Shown: positions 25,100-35,600 of the stretch, piece by piece
Numbering within the stretch: position 1 is the stretch's first letter
Layout: every line of letters begins with the position of its first letter
Source of the DNA: an uncultured Ectothiorhodospiraceae bacterium
GTDB lineage: Bacteria > Pseudomonadota > Gammaproteobacteria > S012-40
Reading direction: 5' to 3'
Length of the DNA: 64,000 nt
Assembly (NCBI GenBank): GCA_945787715.1
Contig: CALZJE010000003.1
Span: 89,799 to 153,798, forward strand
Program-made: the position numbers and the translations under genes
The notes under the pieces: generated by a model
What the model saw: the letters and a program-made list of their open reading frames with translations, nothing else
Told to the model about the DNA's origin: nothing
Databases searched by the model: none

Positions 25100-26551
25100 T
25101 TAGTCTGCTTTTTTCCAAGCTAAGTCGAGTTGCCGCGCTGCTCTTACATCATCAAGACGTTTAACTGGCATTGTATGCGGAGCAGTTTTAACCAGTTCTG
25201 GATTGGTTTGCGCTTCTTCGAGAATCTTTTCCAGCGCGTCAGCAAATGCATCCAACAATTCTTTAGGCTCCGTCTCTGTTGGTTCGATCAATAAACATTC
25301 AGGTACCAGGAGTGGAAAGTATGTTGTTGGCGCATGAAATCCATAATCCAGAAGGCGTTTTGCAAAGTCCATGGTGTTGACACCGAGTTCTTTGTTCTCT
25401 TTTTTCAACGTGATGATAAACTCATGTGTTGCGCGGCGGTTTTCAAATGCTACTGTGAATCCGCGTTCTTGAAGAATCTTCATCAAGTAATTTGCGTTTA
25501 AGGTAGCAAACTCAGCAACCCGAACCATTCCTTCTTTGCCTAATAAACGCGCATAAATGTATGCGCGAAGTAAAATTCCTGCATTACCCATGAACGCAGA
25601 CATAGGTCCGATCGTACCCGGGCAATCATCTTCGGTTTTTAAACAATATTGATCATTTTTAATATCAACCATTGGAATCGGCAGATACGGGATTAAGCGT
25701 TTACTGACACCGACTGGGCCAGCACCTGGGCCTCCGCCGCCATGAGGGGTGGAAAAGGTTTTGTGTAAATTCATGTGAATAACATCAAACCCCATATCAC
25801 CGGGTTTTACTTTACCAAGGATGGCATTCAAGTTAGCGCCATCATAGTAGAGTAGGCCACCAGCATCATGAATAATCCCAGAGATTTTTTGGATATCCCG
25901 TTCGAAAACGCCGAGTGTAGAAGGATTGGTTAACATGATTCCAGCAGTATGTGGTCCAACTGCAGCTTCCAATGCAGCGATGTCAACATCGCCATTTTTA
26001 TCTGTTGGAATCTCTTTGACTTTGTATCCGCACATAACGGCAGTCGCGGGATTTGTGCCATGAGCGGCATCAGGAACCAAAATTTCAGTTCGAGCATCAT
26101 CTTTATTGGCATCGTGATAAGCGCGGATCATTGCCATTCCAGCAAATTCCCCTTGAGCACCAGCCATAGGAGCGAGCGATACCTCTGACATTCCAGTGAC
26201 ATCTTTCAGAATATTTTGTAGATCATACATGCAGCTCAAAAAACCTTGCCCGAGAATAGGGTGGCTATGAGGGTGGCGTGATAAAAACTCAGGCAGCATT
26301 GCCAAAGTGTTACATGCTCTCGGATTGTATTTCATCGTGCATGAGCCGAGCGGATAGAAGTGCGTATCGATCGAGAAGTTTTTTTGTGAAAGTTTTGTGT
26401 AGTGGCGAACAGTTTGTAGTTCGGACACTTCAGGTAATAACGCTTTATCGTCACGCAAATATTCTTGTGGAATATCATCTATTTCAATGGCTTTGTTTCT
26501 GACTTGCGATAAATTTACGCGACCTGTTTGTGATTGTTCAAATATTAACAT
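25100..26551 (-). CDS. gcvPB: Glycine dehydrogenase (decarboxylating) subunit 2
   Basis: A 483-residue P-protein beta subunit. The pyridoxal-phosphate lysine lies in [20 protein letters not shown], and other conserved pieces are [44 protein letters not shown] and [14 protein letters not shown]. With subunit 1 it decarboxylates glycine and passes the aminomethyl group to the lipoyl arm of GcvH. Length fits (about 480-500). It is separated from gcvPA by the thiol peroxidase gene, starting 3 bases after that gene's stop. Confidence 0.97.
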   Translation of the reverse strand: MLIFEQSQTGRVNLSQVRNKAIEIDDIPQEYLRDDKALLPEVSELQTVRHYTKLSQKNFSIDTHFYPLGSCTMKYNPRACNTLAMLPEFLSRHPHSHPILGQGFLSCMYDLQNILKDVTGMSEVSLAPMAGAQGEFAGMAMIRAYHDANKDDARTEILVPDAAHGTNPATAVMCGYKVKEIPTDKNGDVDIAALEAAVGPHTAGIMLTNPSTLGVFERDIQKISGIIHDAGGLLYYDGANLNAILGKVKPGDMGFDVIHMNLHKTFSTPHGGGGPGAGPVGVSKRLIPYLPIPMVDIKNDQYCLKTEDDCPGTIGPMSAFMGNAGILLRAYIYARLLGKEGMVRVAEFATLNANYLMKILQERGFTVAFENRRATHEFIITLKKENKELGVNTMDFAKRLLDYGFHAPTTYFPLLVPECLLIEPTETEPKELLDAFADALEKILEEAQTNPELVKTAPHTMPVKRLDDVRAARQLDLAWKKAD

Positions 26552-26554
26552 TGT

Positions 26555-27058
26555 TCATCCTGCTAATGATTTAAGTGCTTTGGCAAAATCGGGTGCCTTA
26601 GCGATATCATCGACTAATTCGTTGTGTACAATTATGTTGTTTGCATCGAGCGCAAAAACAGCACGAGCAGTTAAACCAGCGAGTGGACCATCTACCAACA
26701 AAACGCCATATTCTTCTGCAAATATTTTAGAACGCATAAGCGACAGTGTTTTTATGTGCTTTAGCTTACTTTGTTTGCAAAAGCGTTGTTGCGCAAATGG
26801 AAGATCAGATGAGATAACAATAAAATGGATATCACTATACTCTCTGGCTAACTCATCAAGTTCTTTTGCTGTTTTAGCGCATATCATGGTGTCCAAACTA
26901 GGTACGGTATATATTAGCTTGGGAGAGCCATTATATGATGCCAGGGTTTGCTCAGCGAGCTTGTCATCCAGCAAAAGAAAATCCGGCGCTTGAAATCCAA
27001 CAGCGGGAATATCTGCATTCGTGTTGCAGTGACTACCTTGTAGTTTAGTTATTGCCAT
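26555..27058 (-). CDS. tpx: Thiol peroxidase (Tpx-type peroxiredoxin)
   Basis: A 167-residue atypical 2-Cys peroxiredoxin. The peroxidatic cysteine is Cys60 in VPSLDTMICAKTAKEL (Tpx consensus P-S-L-D-T-x-V-C), the resolving cysteine Cys94 in SSDLPFAQQRFCKQSKLKH, and VGFQAPDFLLLD opens the fold. Residue spacing matches E. coli Tpx. It reduces hydroperoxides using thioredoxin. Its position between gcvPA and gcvPB, within a few bases of each, is unusual and implies co-expression with glycine cleavage. The conserved P-x-x-x-T/S-x-x-C of other peroxiredoxins appears here in Tpx form. Confidence 0.93.
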   Translation of the reverse strand: MAITKLQGSHCNTNADIPAVGFQAPDFLLLDDKLAEQTLASYNGSPKLIYTVPSLDTMICAKTAKELDELAREYSDIHFIVISSDLPFAQQRFCKQSKLKHIKTLSLMRSKIFAEEYGVLLVDGPLAGLTARAVFALDANNIIVHNELVDDIAKAPDFAKALKSLAG

Positions 27059-27070
27059 GAATTCTGCGCC

Positions 27071-28429
27071 CTAACTACTCAAACAAGCAGTTAACTGTTC
27101 AATAAAATAATCGATATCTTGCTTGGTTTTTGTTTCGGTTGCACAGACTAATAGTGCTTCATCTAATTCTGGAAACTCTTTTATTAAAGAAACACCAGCA
27201 ACAATATTTGCCTCGGCCAGCTCTTCAATAACTTGCTCTACTGGTTTTGAAAGTTTAATAACAATTTCGTGAAAGAACGGACGTTGGAATACAGCATCAA
27301 CACCGTTAACTTGTTGCAGCGCTTCTTTCAGGTATTTGGTATTTTGATGAGACTCTATAGCAGTTTGTTTTAAACCTTCAAAACCCATGATAGATAAATA
27401 GATTGTCGCCGCTGTGACCATCAACCCCTGGTTTGTGCAGATGTTTGAGGTAGCTTTAGAGCGGCGAATATGTTGTTCGCGTGCTTGCAGAGTCAGTGTA
27501 AAACCGGGATTGCCATCAAGATCGACAGTTCGTCCGACAATTCGGCCAGGTAACTGTCGTGCATGTTGTTGTTTGCAACACATAAAACCAAAATAAGGAC
27601 CGCCGGAAGCCAGGGGAATGCCAAATGGTTGTCCTTCACCGCAAGCAATGTCAGCACCGTTTGAACCCCATTCCCCGGGCGCTTTTAATAACGCAAGGCT
27701 CATTGGGTTGACTACAGCAATGACCAAAGCATTGTGACTATGAGCCCAATCGGTTAACGCATCAACATCTTCCAGTGATCCAAAAAAGTTTGGTTGAGGA
27801 ATAACTAATGCAGCAAAGTCTCCCGGTTCAGCCGGTAATGATGCAGGGTCTATGTACCCTTTTGTGACATCATATTCCAATGTTTCTAAGGATATTTTTT
27901 GATTTTTAACGATGGTATGAGCGGTTTTTCGATAAACAGGATTGACCGTTTTAGGGACCAAAATGCGTTTCGATTTTGATTTTCGGTTTGCACGTATCGC
28001 CATTAGTATGGCTTCGGCTAAGCCCGAGGCACCGTCATAAAGTGATGCATTGGAAACATCAAGACCAGTCAACGAGGTAAGCATGGTCTGATATTCATAA
28101 ATCAGCTGCAAGGTACCTTGGCTAGCTTCAGCTTGATAGGGTGTGTAAGCACTATAGAACTCGCCACGGGTGGCAATTTCCCAAACAGCGGCAGGGATGT
28201 GATGTTCATATGCACCGCCACCGGCAAAACACAATGGTGTTCCATCTTGTGCCGCACAATCAAACATATGCTGATTAACTTCCAACTCAGATGCCCTTGT
28301 TGGTACATCATTAAGTTGAGTCTGTTTTAGTTCAACAGGAATTTCATCAAAAAGATCAGAAATGCTGCTAACACCTATGCGGTCCAGCATCTCTTTTACA
28401 TCATTATCTGTATGTGGAATATATGGCAT
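27071..28429 (-). CDS. gcvPA: Glycine dehydrogenase (decarboxylating) subunit 1
   Basis: A 452-residue P-protein alpha subunit starting at the ATG at 28429 ([20 protein letters not shown]), seven bases after the gcvH stop; a longer frame to 28480 would overlap gcvH and adds no conserved residues. Landmarks: [65 protein letters not shown] and [20 protein letters not shown]. It pairs with GcvPB to form the decarboxylase. The split P-protein is typical of many bacteria outside the enterics. Confidence 0.96.
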   Translation of the reverse strand: MPYIPHTDNDVKEMLDRIGVSSISDLFDEIPVELKQTQLNDVPTRASELEVNQHMFDCAAQDGTPLCFAGGGAYEHHIPAAVWEIATRGEFYSAYTPYQAEASQGTLQLIYEYQTMLTSLTGLDVSNASLYDGASGLAEAILMAIRANRKSKSKRILVPKTVNPVYRKTAHTIVKNQKISLETLEYDVTKGYIDPASLPAEPGDFAALVIPQPNFFGSLEDVDALTDWAHSHNALVIAVVNPMSLALLKAPGEWGSNGADIACGEGQPFGIPLASGGPYFGFMCCKQQHARQLPGRIVGRTVDLDGNPGFTLTLQAREQHIRRSKATSNICTNQGLMVTAATIYLSIMGFEGLKQTAIESHQNTKYLKEALQQVNGVDAVFQRPFFHEIVIKLSKPVEQVIEELAEANIVAGVSLIKEFPELDEALLVCATETKTKQDIDYFIEQLTACLSS

Positions 28430-28436
28430 GGGCGAA

Positions 28437-28832
28437 TTATTCTTCTGATTCGTCAATAAACGCCTGGTATGCCTCAGCATCCATCAATTCATCGAGTTCT
28501 GATTCATCGGCAATTTTGATTTTATAAATCCATCCGTCTATATAGGGGTTACTGTTAACGGTTTCAGGCGCATCAGCTAATTCTTCGTTACCTTCAATAA
28601 TTTCACCAGTAACGATTGCGTAGATATCTGATGCTGCTTTTACAGATTCAACAACAGCACAAGGCTCTTCTCTTGAAACTTCTGAACCTATTTCAGGTAC
28701 TTCAACAAAGACAATATCACCTAATAATTCTTGTGCATGGTCAGTAATACCAACCGTTCCTGTTCCATCGTGGGCGATTTCAATCCACTCATGTGTTTGT
28801 GAATATTTTAATTCTGTAGGTATGTTGCTCAT
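28437..28832 (-). CDS. gcvH: Glycine cleavage system H protein
   Basis: A 131-residue lipoyl carrier. The sequence opens [20 protein letters not shown] and has the lipoylation site [19 protein letters not shown] with Lys65, followed by [19 protein letters not shown]. Length and motifs match GcvH fully. The lipoyl arm shuttles the aminomethyl group between the P-protein, T-protein and the lipoamide dehydrogenase. It is the second gene after the riboswitch, 42 bases downstream of gcvT. Confidence 0.97.
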   Translation of the reverse strand: MSNIPTELKYSQTHEWIEIAHDGTGTVGITDHAQELLGDIVFVEVPEIGSEVSREEPCAVVESVKAASDIYAIVTGEIIEGNEELADAPETVNSNPYIDGWIYKIKIADESELDELMDAEAYQAFIDESEE

Positions 28833-28874
28833 GAGGTTCCCCTTTTTTAGTTGTTAACCTGGCTATTTCACGAA

Positions 28875-29978
28875 TTATCTAGGTTCAATACAGGATTTGC
28901 CATTTCTTACGAATACTGGCTTAATAATTTTTGCGGCTAATTTTTTACCACGGATTTCAATCCAACATCGATCTGCTTTTGTTTTTGGAATTCTTGCCAT
29001 TGCGATGGATTGTCCAAGTGTAGGCGAAAATGTTCCACTCGTAACTTCACCTTCGGATGTGCTGCCATCTGCTTGTTCGACGATAACTTTTTGATGATTT
29101 CTGATAACGCCTTTATCAAGTAAAAGTAATCCTGAAAATTGAGTATCAATGTTATCTTTTTTGGCTTCCAGTGCTTGGCGGCCGATAAAATTTCTTTCTG
29201 ATGGTTCCCAGGCAACTGTCCAATTAAGACCGCATTCTAGTGGCGTAATTGATTCATCCATATCGGTGCCGTAAAGATTCATTCCGGCTTCTAGTCTTAA
29301 CGTGTCCCGTGCACCTAAGCCTGATGGTTTAACTCCAGCTGCTGCTAATTTTCGCCATAATGGGGCTGCATCGTCATTGGGTAGCATAATTTCAAAACCA
29401 TCTTCACCAGTATAGCCAGTGCGTGCAACAAAAGTGTTGTTAGACTCAACAGCGAAGAAAGGTTTTAAAGCGAGAGAAGAGGCTTGAAGATCTGATGGTA
29501 GCAATTTGCTTGCGATATCCCTGGCTTTAGGGCCTTGCACAGCAATCATCGCTAGATCTGTTCGCTCGGTAATAGTAACGTCAAAGTCATGAGCGACTTT
29601 TGTAATCCAGGCAATATCTTTAATTCTAGTCGCAGCGTTTACCACAGTGCGATAAAAAGTATCGTTCATGTAATAAGTGATTAAGTCGTCTATCACACCA
29701 CCATTTTCGTTGAGCATGCAGCTATAGAGTGCTTTGCCAGGTTGTGTTAAGCGAGCAATATCATTTGCAAGAAGTGTTGACAAAAACCCTTTAACGTTGT
29801 CTCCCTGCATATCAAGAACTGTCATGTGGGAAACGTCAAACATGCCGGCTTCAGCGCGGACTTGTTTGTGTTCATTAAGCTGTGAGCCATAATGAATTGG
29901 CATATCCCATCCTGAGAAATCGACGATTTTTCCGTTCATTTCAAGATGGCATTCATATAACGGGGTTTTTTTACCCAT
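28875..29978 (-). CDS. gcvT: Glycine cleavage system T protein (aminomethyltransferase)
   Basis: A 367-residue protein starting at the ATG at 29978, preceded by a CGGAGCAACTG ribosome site; the frame is open to 30053 but that part runs into the leader RNA. Conserved parts: KIVDFSGWDMPIHYGSQLNE, AGMFDVSHMTVLDMQGDN, GARDTLRLEAGMNLYGTDMD and EVTSGTFSPTLGQSIAMARI. It transfers a methylene group from the aminomethyl-lipoyl H protein to tetrahydrofolate and releases ammonia. It is the first gene after a tandem glycine riboswitch, and so presumably induced by glycine. Confidence 0.97.
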   Translation of the reverse strand: MGKKTPLYECHLEMNGKIVDFSGWDMPIHYGSQLNEHKQVRAEAGMFDVSHMTVLDMQGDNVKGFLSTLLANDIARLTQPGKALYSCMLNENGGVIDDLITYYMNDTFYRTVVNAATRIKDIAWITKVAHDFDVTITERTDLAMIAVQGPKARDIASKLLPSDLQASSLALKPFFAVESNNTFVARTGYTGEDGFEIMLPNDDAAPLWRKLAAAGVKPSGLGARDTLRLEAGMNLYGTDMDESITPLECGLNWTVAWEPSERNFIGRQALEAKKDNIDTQFSGLLLLDKGVIRNHQKVIVEQADGSTSEGEVTSGTFSPTLGQSIAMARIPKTKADRCWIEIRGKKLAAKIIKPVFVRNGKSCIEPR

Positions 29979-30040
29979 CAGTTGCTCCGAGATGTTTACA
30001 GTAGGAATAGAAGTATAAATGACACTATTGTCATTTAACC

Positions 30041-30254
30041 CCTCTGTCCACAAAACCTGAGAGTTTAGATTCTTGTACGAATCCTCCCCTTCGGTGGGCC
30101 TAAATTTATCATTGAAAGGCCGCTCTCCAGAGCCAGCAAAAGTAAGCTTATAGATGCGTTACTTTGTCCACCTAGTCCATTTGCCTGAGCGATTCCGGGT
30201 TATGTTGCGCCTTCGGCGTTTCCGATTAAAAATCAGAAATCTCTCCCAGGTGGG
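30041..30254 (-). ncRNA. Tandem glycine riboswitch
   Basis: Read on the minus strand. Aptamer 1 spans about 30253-30168: CCACCT pairs with AGGTGG as P1, and it contains GGGAGAGATTTC, ACGCCGAAGGCGCAACA and CGCTCAGGCAAATGGAC. Aptamer 2 spans about 30132-30042: P1 is CTCTG with CAGAG, and it contains CTCTGGAGAGCGG, CCACCGAAGGGG and AACTCTCAGGTTTTGTGGAC. The GGAGAG, CCGAAGG(G)G and CTCAGGxxxxxGGAC blocks occurring twice are the hallmark of the cooperative glycine riboswitch, normally an ON switch for gcv genes. Its end is about 60 bases before the gcvT ATG. Confidence 0.95.
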
Positions 30255-30271
30255 TTGCTGCTGAGCGAGCC

Positions 30272-30300
30272 ATCATAACTGTTGAAAAAGGAAAATCCAA
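30272..30300 (-). promoter_or_regulatory. Sigma-70-type promoter of the glycine riboswitch/gcv operon
   Basis: On the minus strand a -35 box TTGGAT (30300-30295), a spacer of exactly 17 bases and a -10 box TATGAT (30277-30272). Transcription would start near 30265, about ten bases before the first paired base of aptamer 1. Position relative to the riboswitch makes this a good candidate; it was found by eye only. Confidence 0.65.
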
Positions 30301-30722
30301 GTTTTTTGTGAGCTTCTTGCGGCGCTTCATGTGGCTAGTATTTTTTAGTTGCCGTATATGATAGGAGAGTGCTTAATCTTTATTTGTAGCTGATTGCAGA
30401 CATGGAGAAGATCATTATCAAAGTTACTTTAATGGTTTATGTCCTAGAATTTTGTTTTGTTTAATCGGACTGCATTACCAAGTTTCTGCTAGATTCGCTT
30501 ACGCTTTGTACAAAATATGCTTTTTTCTGATAAAAACTGTTAATAATTCTTTTCACAACCTTCAAAATGTTTTCGAATGTGCTATTTTTACAGTGTTTAA
30601 GCAATATGCTAGAAACTTTTCCTGTTCTGTGCAAAAGCGATAGCAATAATTGTGTTTGCTTAAGTGCGAGGACGGGTCAAAATTAAACTCGGTTGTATTA
30701 ACTTTATTGTACAGGATTAAAT
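30301..30722. other. Intergenic region between the gcv promoter and the HU-like gene
   Basis: About 420 bases of AT-rich sequence. Two overlapping short open frames at about 30452-30646, one on each strand, have no ribosome site or recognisable protein and are not accepted. The promoter of the HU-like gene must lie toward the right end, but no convincing boxes were found. Confidence 0.45.
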
Positions 30723-31118
30723 ATGGCGGCCAAGAAAAAGGTAAGCGCGAAAAAGAAAGTTGTGGCGAAAAAGGTAGTTGCTAAAAAAGCAGTATCTAAA
30801 ACAACTGCAATCACTGAATGCATGACTAAAACGGCAATTTTAACTCACATTGCAGATGTGACTGAATTAAGTAAAAAGGATGTTACTGCAGTTATTGATG
30901 AGCTGACTTTATTAATTAATCGTCACATCAAGAAAAAAGCAGTAGGAGAATTTAAACTACCTGGTTTGTTGAAAATCAAGGTTGTGAAGAAGCCAGCTGT
31001 TAAAGCAAGAAAAGGTATTAATCCTTTCAATGGTGAAGAAATGATGTTTAAGGCGAAGCCTGCAAGAAATGTTGTTAAAGTCCTACCTTTAAAAGCATTA
31101 AAAGATATGGCGCTGTAA
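30723..31118 (+). CDS. HU-family DNA-binding protein with lysine-rich N-terminal extension
   Basis: A 131-residue protein. Residues 1-~28 are a histone-H1-like tail of repeated Ala-Lys-Lys and Val-Ala-Lys-Lys units (MAAKKKVSAKKKVVAKKVVA). The rest matches the HU/IHF fold: MTKTAILTHIADVTELSKKD and VTAVIDELTLLINRHI for the helical dimer core, GEFKLPGLLKIKVVKKPAVK for the first beta arm, then ARKGINPFNGEEMMFKAKPA, in which the family's R-x-x-x-N-P-x-T-G-E is seen as A-R-K-G-I-N-P-F-N-G-E, and VKVLPLKALKDMA at the end. It should bind and compact DNA. Followed by an intrinsic terminator. Confidence 0.9.
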   Translation: MAAKKKVSAKKKVVAKKVVAKKAVSKTTAITECMTKTAILTHIADVTELSKKDVTAVIDELTLLINRHIKKKAVGEFKLPGLLKIKVVKKPAVKARKGINPFNGEEMMFKAKPARNVVKVLPLKALKDMAL

Positions 31119-31129
31119 TTCGCTTTCTT

Positions 31130-31165
31130 ACCCGCTGCTGCTTTAAGACGCACCAGCGGGTTTTA
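31130..31165 (+). terminator. Intrinsic terminator of the HU-like gene
   Basis: ACCCGCTG at 31130-31137 and CAGCGGGT at 31154-31161 form a perfect eight-base stem with a 16-base loop, followed by TTT. It lies 12 bases after the HU-like stop and overlaps the end of the convergent diguanylate cyclase gene. Confidence 0.7.
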
Positions 31166-32387
31166 ACTCTTCCGCAAACATTTCTAATTGTCTTCTTTTA
31201 ACCGTTATTGGTTGATCGGAATAACAGATGATTCGATTTCTTCCCGTTCTTTTTGCCTCATACAGACAGTGATCAGCCTTTTGTACGAGCTGTTGTCCAA
31301 ACCGTTTTGTGTTTATTGAGTAGTTTCCGGCTCGCATGGTAGCAACACCAATCGATACTGTTATTTTAATCAGTCGATTATCGTTAATGCTAAATTGACG
31401 ATCTTCAATACTGAATCGAATACGTTCTGCAATTTCTAATGCTTTTTCTGAATCCGTTGAATTCAAAATGGCGGCAAACTCTTCACCTCCATAACGGGCG
31501 AACACATCACTGGTTCGTAAATTCATGCGGATCAAATTTGATACATCTTGCAGAATGATATCTCCATCATTGTGACCATAGGTATCGTTCACATGTTTAA
31601 AAAAGTCGATATCAAAGAACAGGCAGCTGATTAATTGATTATCCCTTTGAGCGCGACCCGCTTCTTCTTCAAGGCGTTGATCAAAGAAACGCCGATTGTT
31701 CACGCCAGTTAACATGTCAGTCAAGCCGAGTCTTTTCAATCTCTCCTGGTTGCAAACATTATTAAGGCATACAGTCACTATGGAAGCCAAACGTTCGAGA
31801 AAATCACTGGCACTGTTAGGCGCGAAACGGTCATTGTGATGGCTAGCTAAATTTAGGCTTCCCACTAACTCCATCTCTCTTGATAGTGGCAGCAATGCAA
31901 CGCTGCTAGGTTTGCTCAGTACGTTAGGAAAAAAAGCACGATGATCTCTTACATCATACTCACCAAGATAGGGTTTTAGTTCAAAGCCGTAAAATGCATC
32001 GATCATACTAACATTGGGTGAAAAAATGATATCGGGATGATCGCTGGTACGAATACCTTCATCTTCCAGCATTCGTTGAAGTTCATATTCTGGATCATAT
32101 AAAACGAGGCTTACCCGGTCGAGGTTTGAAGTTACTCTATATTCATGGATAACAATTTGTAACAGTTCAAACAACTCACTACAGGCGATTAGCCGGAGTT
32201 CCAATTCTTGAAAGCGTTTGAGTTTTTCTTCATTTTGACGAACGTTGGAGAGCAAAGCGCGTAACTGTTTTTGGAGTTGTCGATTCTCTTGTGCAAGATT
32301 AGATTGGTCTTGATCAAATGCACTTTTATTTTTTTCAAATATTTCAAATTCCTCACTATTAAAATAGCTTTTTGGTAGAGATGACAT
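31143..32387 (-). CDS. GAF/DUF484-like plus GGDEF diguanylate cyclase
   Basis: A 414-residue cytoplasmic protein. An N-terminal coiled coil (QSNLAQENRQLQKQLRALLS) leads to a GAF/DUF484-like sensory domain (about 70-235, with ALLPLSREMELVGSLNLASH). The GGDEF domain follows: LTDMLTGVNNRRFFDQRLEE, CLFFDIDFFKHVNDTYGHND with the metal aspartate, and RTSDVFARYGGEEFAAIL, which contains an intact GGEEF active site and the RxxD inhibitory site five residues upstream. ITVSIGVATMRAG and ADHCLYEAKRTGRNRI close it. It should make cyclic di-GMP with product inhibition. It stands alone. Confidence 0.94.
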   Translation of the reverse strand: MSSLPKSYFNSEEFEIFEKNKSAFDQDQSNLAQENRQLQKQLRALLSNVRQNEEKLKRFQELELRLIACSELFELLQIVIHEYRVTSNLDRVSLVLYDPEYELQRMLEDEGIRTSDHPDIIFSPNVSMIDAFYGFELKPYLGEYDVRDHRAFFPNVLSKPSSVALLPLSREMELVGSLNLASHHNDRFAPNSASDFLERLASIVTVCLNNVCNQERLKRLGLTDMLTGVNNRRFFDQRLEEEAGRAQRDNQLISCLFFDIDFFKHVNDTYGHNDGDIILQDVSNLIRMNLRTSDVFARYGGEEFAAILNSTDSEKALEIAERIRFSIEDRQFSINDNRLIKITVSIGVATMRAGNYSINTKRFGQQLVQKADHCLYEAKRTGRNRIICYSDQPITVKRRQLEMFAEELKPAGAS

Positions 32388-32697
32388 AATCTGTGTGTTT
32401 CCTTATTTCAGAATCTAAAAAAGGTTCAAAAGGAAGGAACCGTGTTATTTATTTGTACATTGCTTTTTAAAACAATTTTGCAGTATGTATGCCACGAACT
32501 ATTGACTACTAAATAGCCAGCCTAGAAAAATCAGTTGGCCCACAAATTAGAGTGCAACCTATTGAATTTATTGGATATAAAAAGTACAAGTCACTAGCAA
32601 GTGATCGAAAATATTTTTATTACGTCAATCAAACCATTTGCTTGCGCTCAAATCTCGTTTCCAACCGATTTTCCTGGGTTCAATATGAGTTCTGGTT
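32388..32697. other. Intergenic region before the cyclase gene
   Basis: A 310-base AT-rich stretch between the start of the cyclase gene and the end of the LVIVD-repeat gene, both on the minus strand. A short open frame on the plus strand enters the LVIVD gene and is rejected. No repeat, terminator or promoter could be supported. Confidence 0.4.
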
Positions 32698-35600
32698 TTA
32701 TTTTGGCGCTTGTCCCGAAAAATTCCGTTGTTCCAATTTCTTTTTGAAATCTTCCATGGTGAATTTTGATTTAAGCTTTGGGAAGCCAACTTTGAATGCG
32801 TTAATTTTTCTATGTTGTGTATAAGACCCTGAGCTGCTGGTCTGAGTGGTTGTTACGTGATATGAGCCTAATGGCATATTGGAAGGAGTCTTAATTTTGA
32901 AGTTAGTACCTACTTTATTTATTTCAATTTCTGGCAACATTTTACCGGAAGCGATGATATTTTCTCCTGAGAAAAATACGCCGTATTTAGAAGTGGTTAT
33001 ACGATTTAGTTGATGTGAGCTTTGATAAGTGGCGGCTAACTCAAGCTGTCCGTTAGTGGCAATATTAAAAACAAGTAGCTGCCCTTTGTTGTTAGTAGCG
33101 AGTAGTTGTTTACCTTCAACATGGATATCGTTTATGCCAGTATCTGTTGTGATAGAAGAAAGCTGCTGTAATGAAGTGGAGCTAATATCATAAACTGCAA
33201 TTTTATTATCTGCTTGAGAAACATACAGTCTGTTTTCATTTATTTCGAAATAAGCGGCAGGAGCTGGTAACGTAAAATTGTTGCTGGTTCTATTGAAGGA
33301 CGTATTTTTGACGTCATAAACATCGAAGCTTTGACGATTGTTTAAAACAAACAAGCGGTGGTCATATAGTGATAATGCCTGAAAATCACCCTCAATTCTT
33401 TTCACTAAAAAGGGTGTGGTAGAGTTATTGTAATTAATAACAAATAAATCGCCATTGTCTGACAAGGCAAAAACCAATTCCTCATTGCTGGCTATTTTGT
33501 CAATCGAGGTGTTGAAGGATATTTGGCTTAACCAATCAACTTGAAAAGGATTAGTGATATCGACAAAAACAACTCCACCATCGCCAGCAGCAATGATTGC
33601 TGTATCGGCACTGATGTTTATCTGTTTTGCATTGCCTGTAATATCCAGGCCTGTAGCCCACACAGGATTTAAGTCATTGTTGGCATCATATACTTGTAAA
33701 CCTCGAGATCCATGTGCAGAAAATATGTAGTTATTGTCGTAAATGATATCCTCAACTTTTCCAGCTGTTTGATATTTGCCAATAAGACGAGGTTTGGTTT
33801 TATCACTCGCATTAATAACTTTAACACCGCCCCACCAATCCATCGCATAGACAATTTTATTTTTAACGCTTAATCCCCAAGTTGCACCACGGGTATCGTA
33901 TTGTCCAATGATTTTTGGAGCTGTATTGTTTTCAATATCAATAATGAGTACACCAGCTTCCCATGAGGCAAGATAGAGAAGATCATCATGAATTTCGATA
34001 CCTCGGGCATTGCCTGGTGTTGGGATATGTGCAAGTTGCTTGAGATCGAGGGGATCGGCTATATCAAGAATAAATAATCCATTGTTGAAAAATGCAATAT
34101 AAGCTTTGTTATCTTTTAAAACGATATCCTCCGCCATTCCTCCCGGTTGGAACTGATTTATTAATTTAGGCTGTTGAGGATTTTTAACATTAAAAATCAT
34201 CAAGCCAGAACTATCATCAGCAACATATAAAAGGCCATTACGATATTCAAGTGCCCAGGATTTGCTGGGTGTATCATATGTGCCAACCAACTTAAGATTT
34301 TTTGCATCACTGACATCGACAATGTGAAACCCGCCTCTGTGCGAAGCAATATAAAGAAAATCGTCAATCAATTTCATGGTGTATGCCAAGCCCTCCAACG
34401 CTATGCTGGATATAAAGGTTGGCCGTAGTGGATTGCTCACATCTACTACTTGTAATCCATGATCATCATCGGCAACATAAGCGATGTTGTTATTAACCAC
34501 AACACCTTTTGGTGAGCCAGGTGTGTGATAACTTGAGAGTAATCGCGGAGCATGTGGGATTGTAATGTCATATAAATGCATTCCGGAAAACCAGTCTGCT
34601 ACATAGAGGATATTACCTTCAATAAATGATCGGCGACTTCCTCCTTGGTTTACGCCGAGGGTACTTATAACTGGTGGACTTTGAGATTTGAAGTTCACAG
34701 TGCTTAGTTGAGATTCTGTCAGTACGTAAGCTTTTTTCTTATCGAGGATTATTTGTTTAACGGATTTTTTGAAAGGGAAGTCGGATATAAGCAGTGGAGT
34801 GTCAGGCTGAGAAATATCGAATAGTGTTAAAATTCCTCTATCATCCGCGACGAGTAAATCATTTTTATCAATGGCAGCATGAATTATATTGCCGAGCTTA
34901 TTATAGCTCCCCAACCAACGTAGCTTGTTGGAATCGATTTGTAACAAGGTGAAGCCGATATCCCCGTTAGAAACAATAATCATCTCGTTATCTACAAGTA
35001 TTTCTCGTGCCATGCTGCTGGGTTTGTAGATATCAACTAATTCAAGTCTATTGTTTGTTGATTTCCAAAGTTGAATATCTCCGTTTTCAAGTAAAGCAAC
35101 ACAAGCGTCAGGGGCTGTTTGAATATTTTTAATAGAGGTTTCATTTTTATTAACTGATTTTATCGTTTGATGTGTTTTTATATTTACAAATTTTACTTCA
35201 TTTATACTTGTTACAAAGCAGGTGTGTGTAGTAGCAATGCTAGCGTCCAAAATTTCCTTGTCTTCAACTAAATGCAATAATTTTTTGTTCGGATTATTTA
35301 GGGAATAGATATTTAGTGTTTTCTGATTTCCGATAGTTAATAACTTATCTTGAGAAATCTTCAATAGATTAGCTTTATTTTCAATATTGATAGATTGCAT
35401 TTTCTCTAATTCGGAGCTCAGATTTGGCGCATACATATCAAGTTTATTTTCTGCTGAATTGCTCCAGATTAATCCGTTGTTAAATGCAATATTTGTTTCT
35501 CCATTTGCTAGATCCAATGTTGATTGGATGTAGACTCCACCTGGGGATATACTGACTGTTGTGTTCTCGTCGCCATCTTTAATTTCAATAGTAAGTTCTT

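Noticed and set aside
28430..28480. Longer start of gcvPA
   Set aside because: It would overlap the end of gcvH; the ATG at 28429 begins the conserved sequence and fits the 7-base gap.
29979..30053. N-terminal extension of gcvT by 25 residues
   Set aside because: The extension overlaps the spacer after the glycine riboswitch, is not conserved GcvT sequence, and the ATG at 29978 has a better ribosome site.
30452..30646. Short open frames on both strands in the gap before the HU-like gene
   Set aside because: They overlap each other on opposite strands, lack ribosome sites and have no family features.
31130..31165. Hairpin at the end of the cyclase gene as its own terminator
   Set aside because: The T run is on the plus strand, so it serves the HU-like gene; on the minus strand it lies within and before the end of the cyclase gene.
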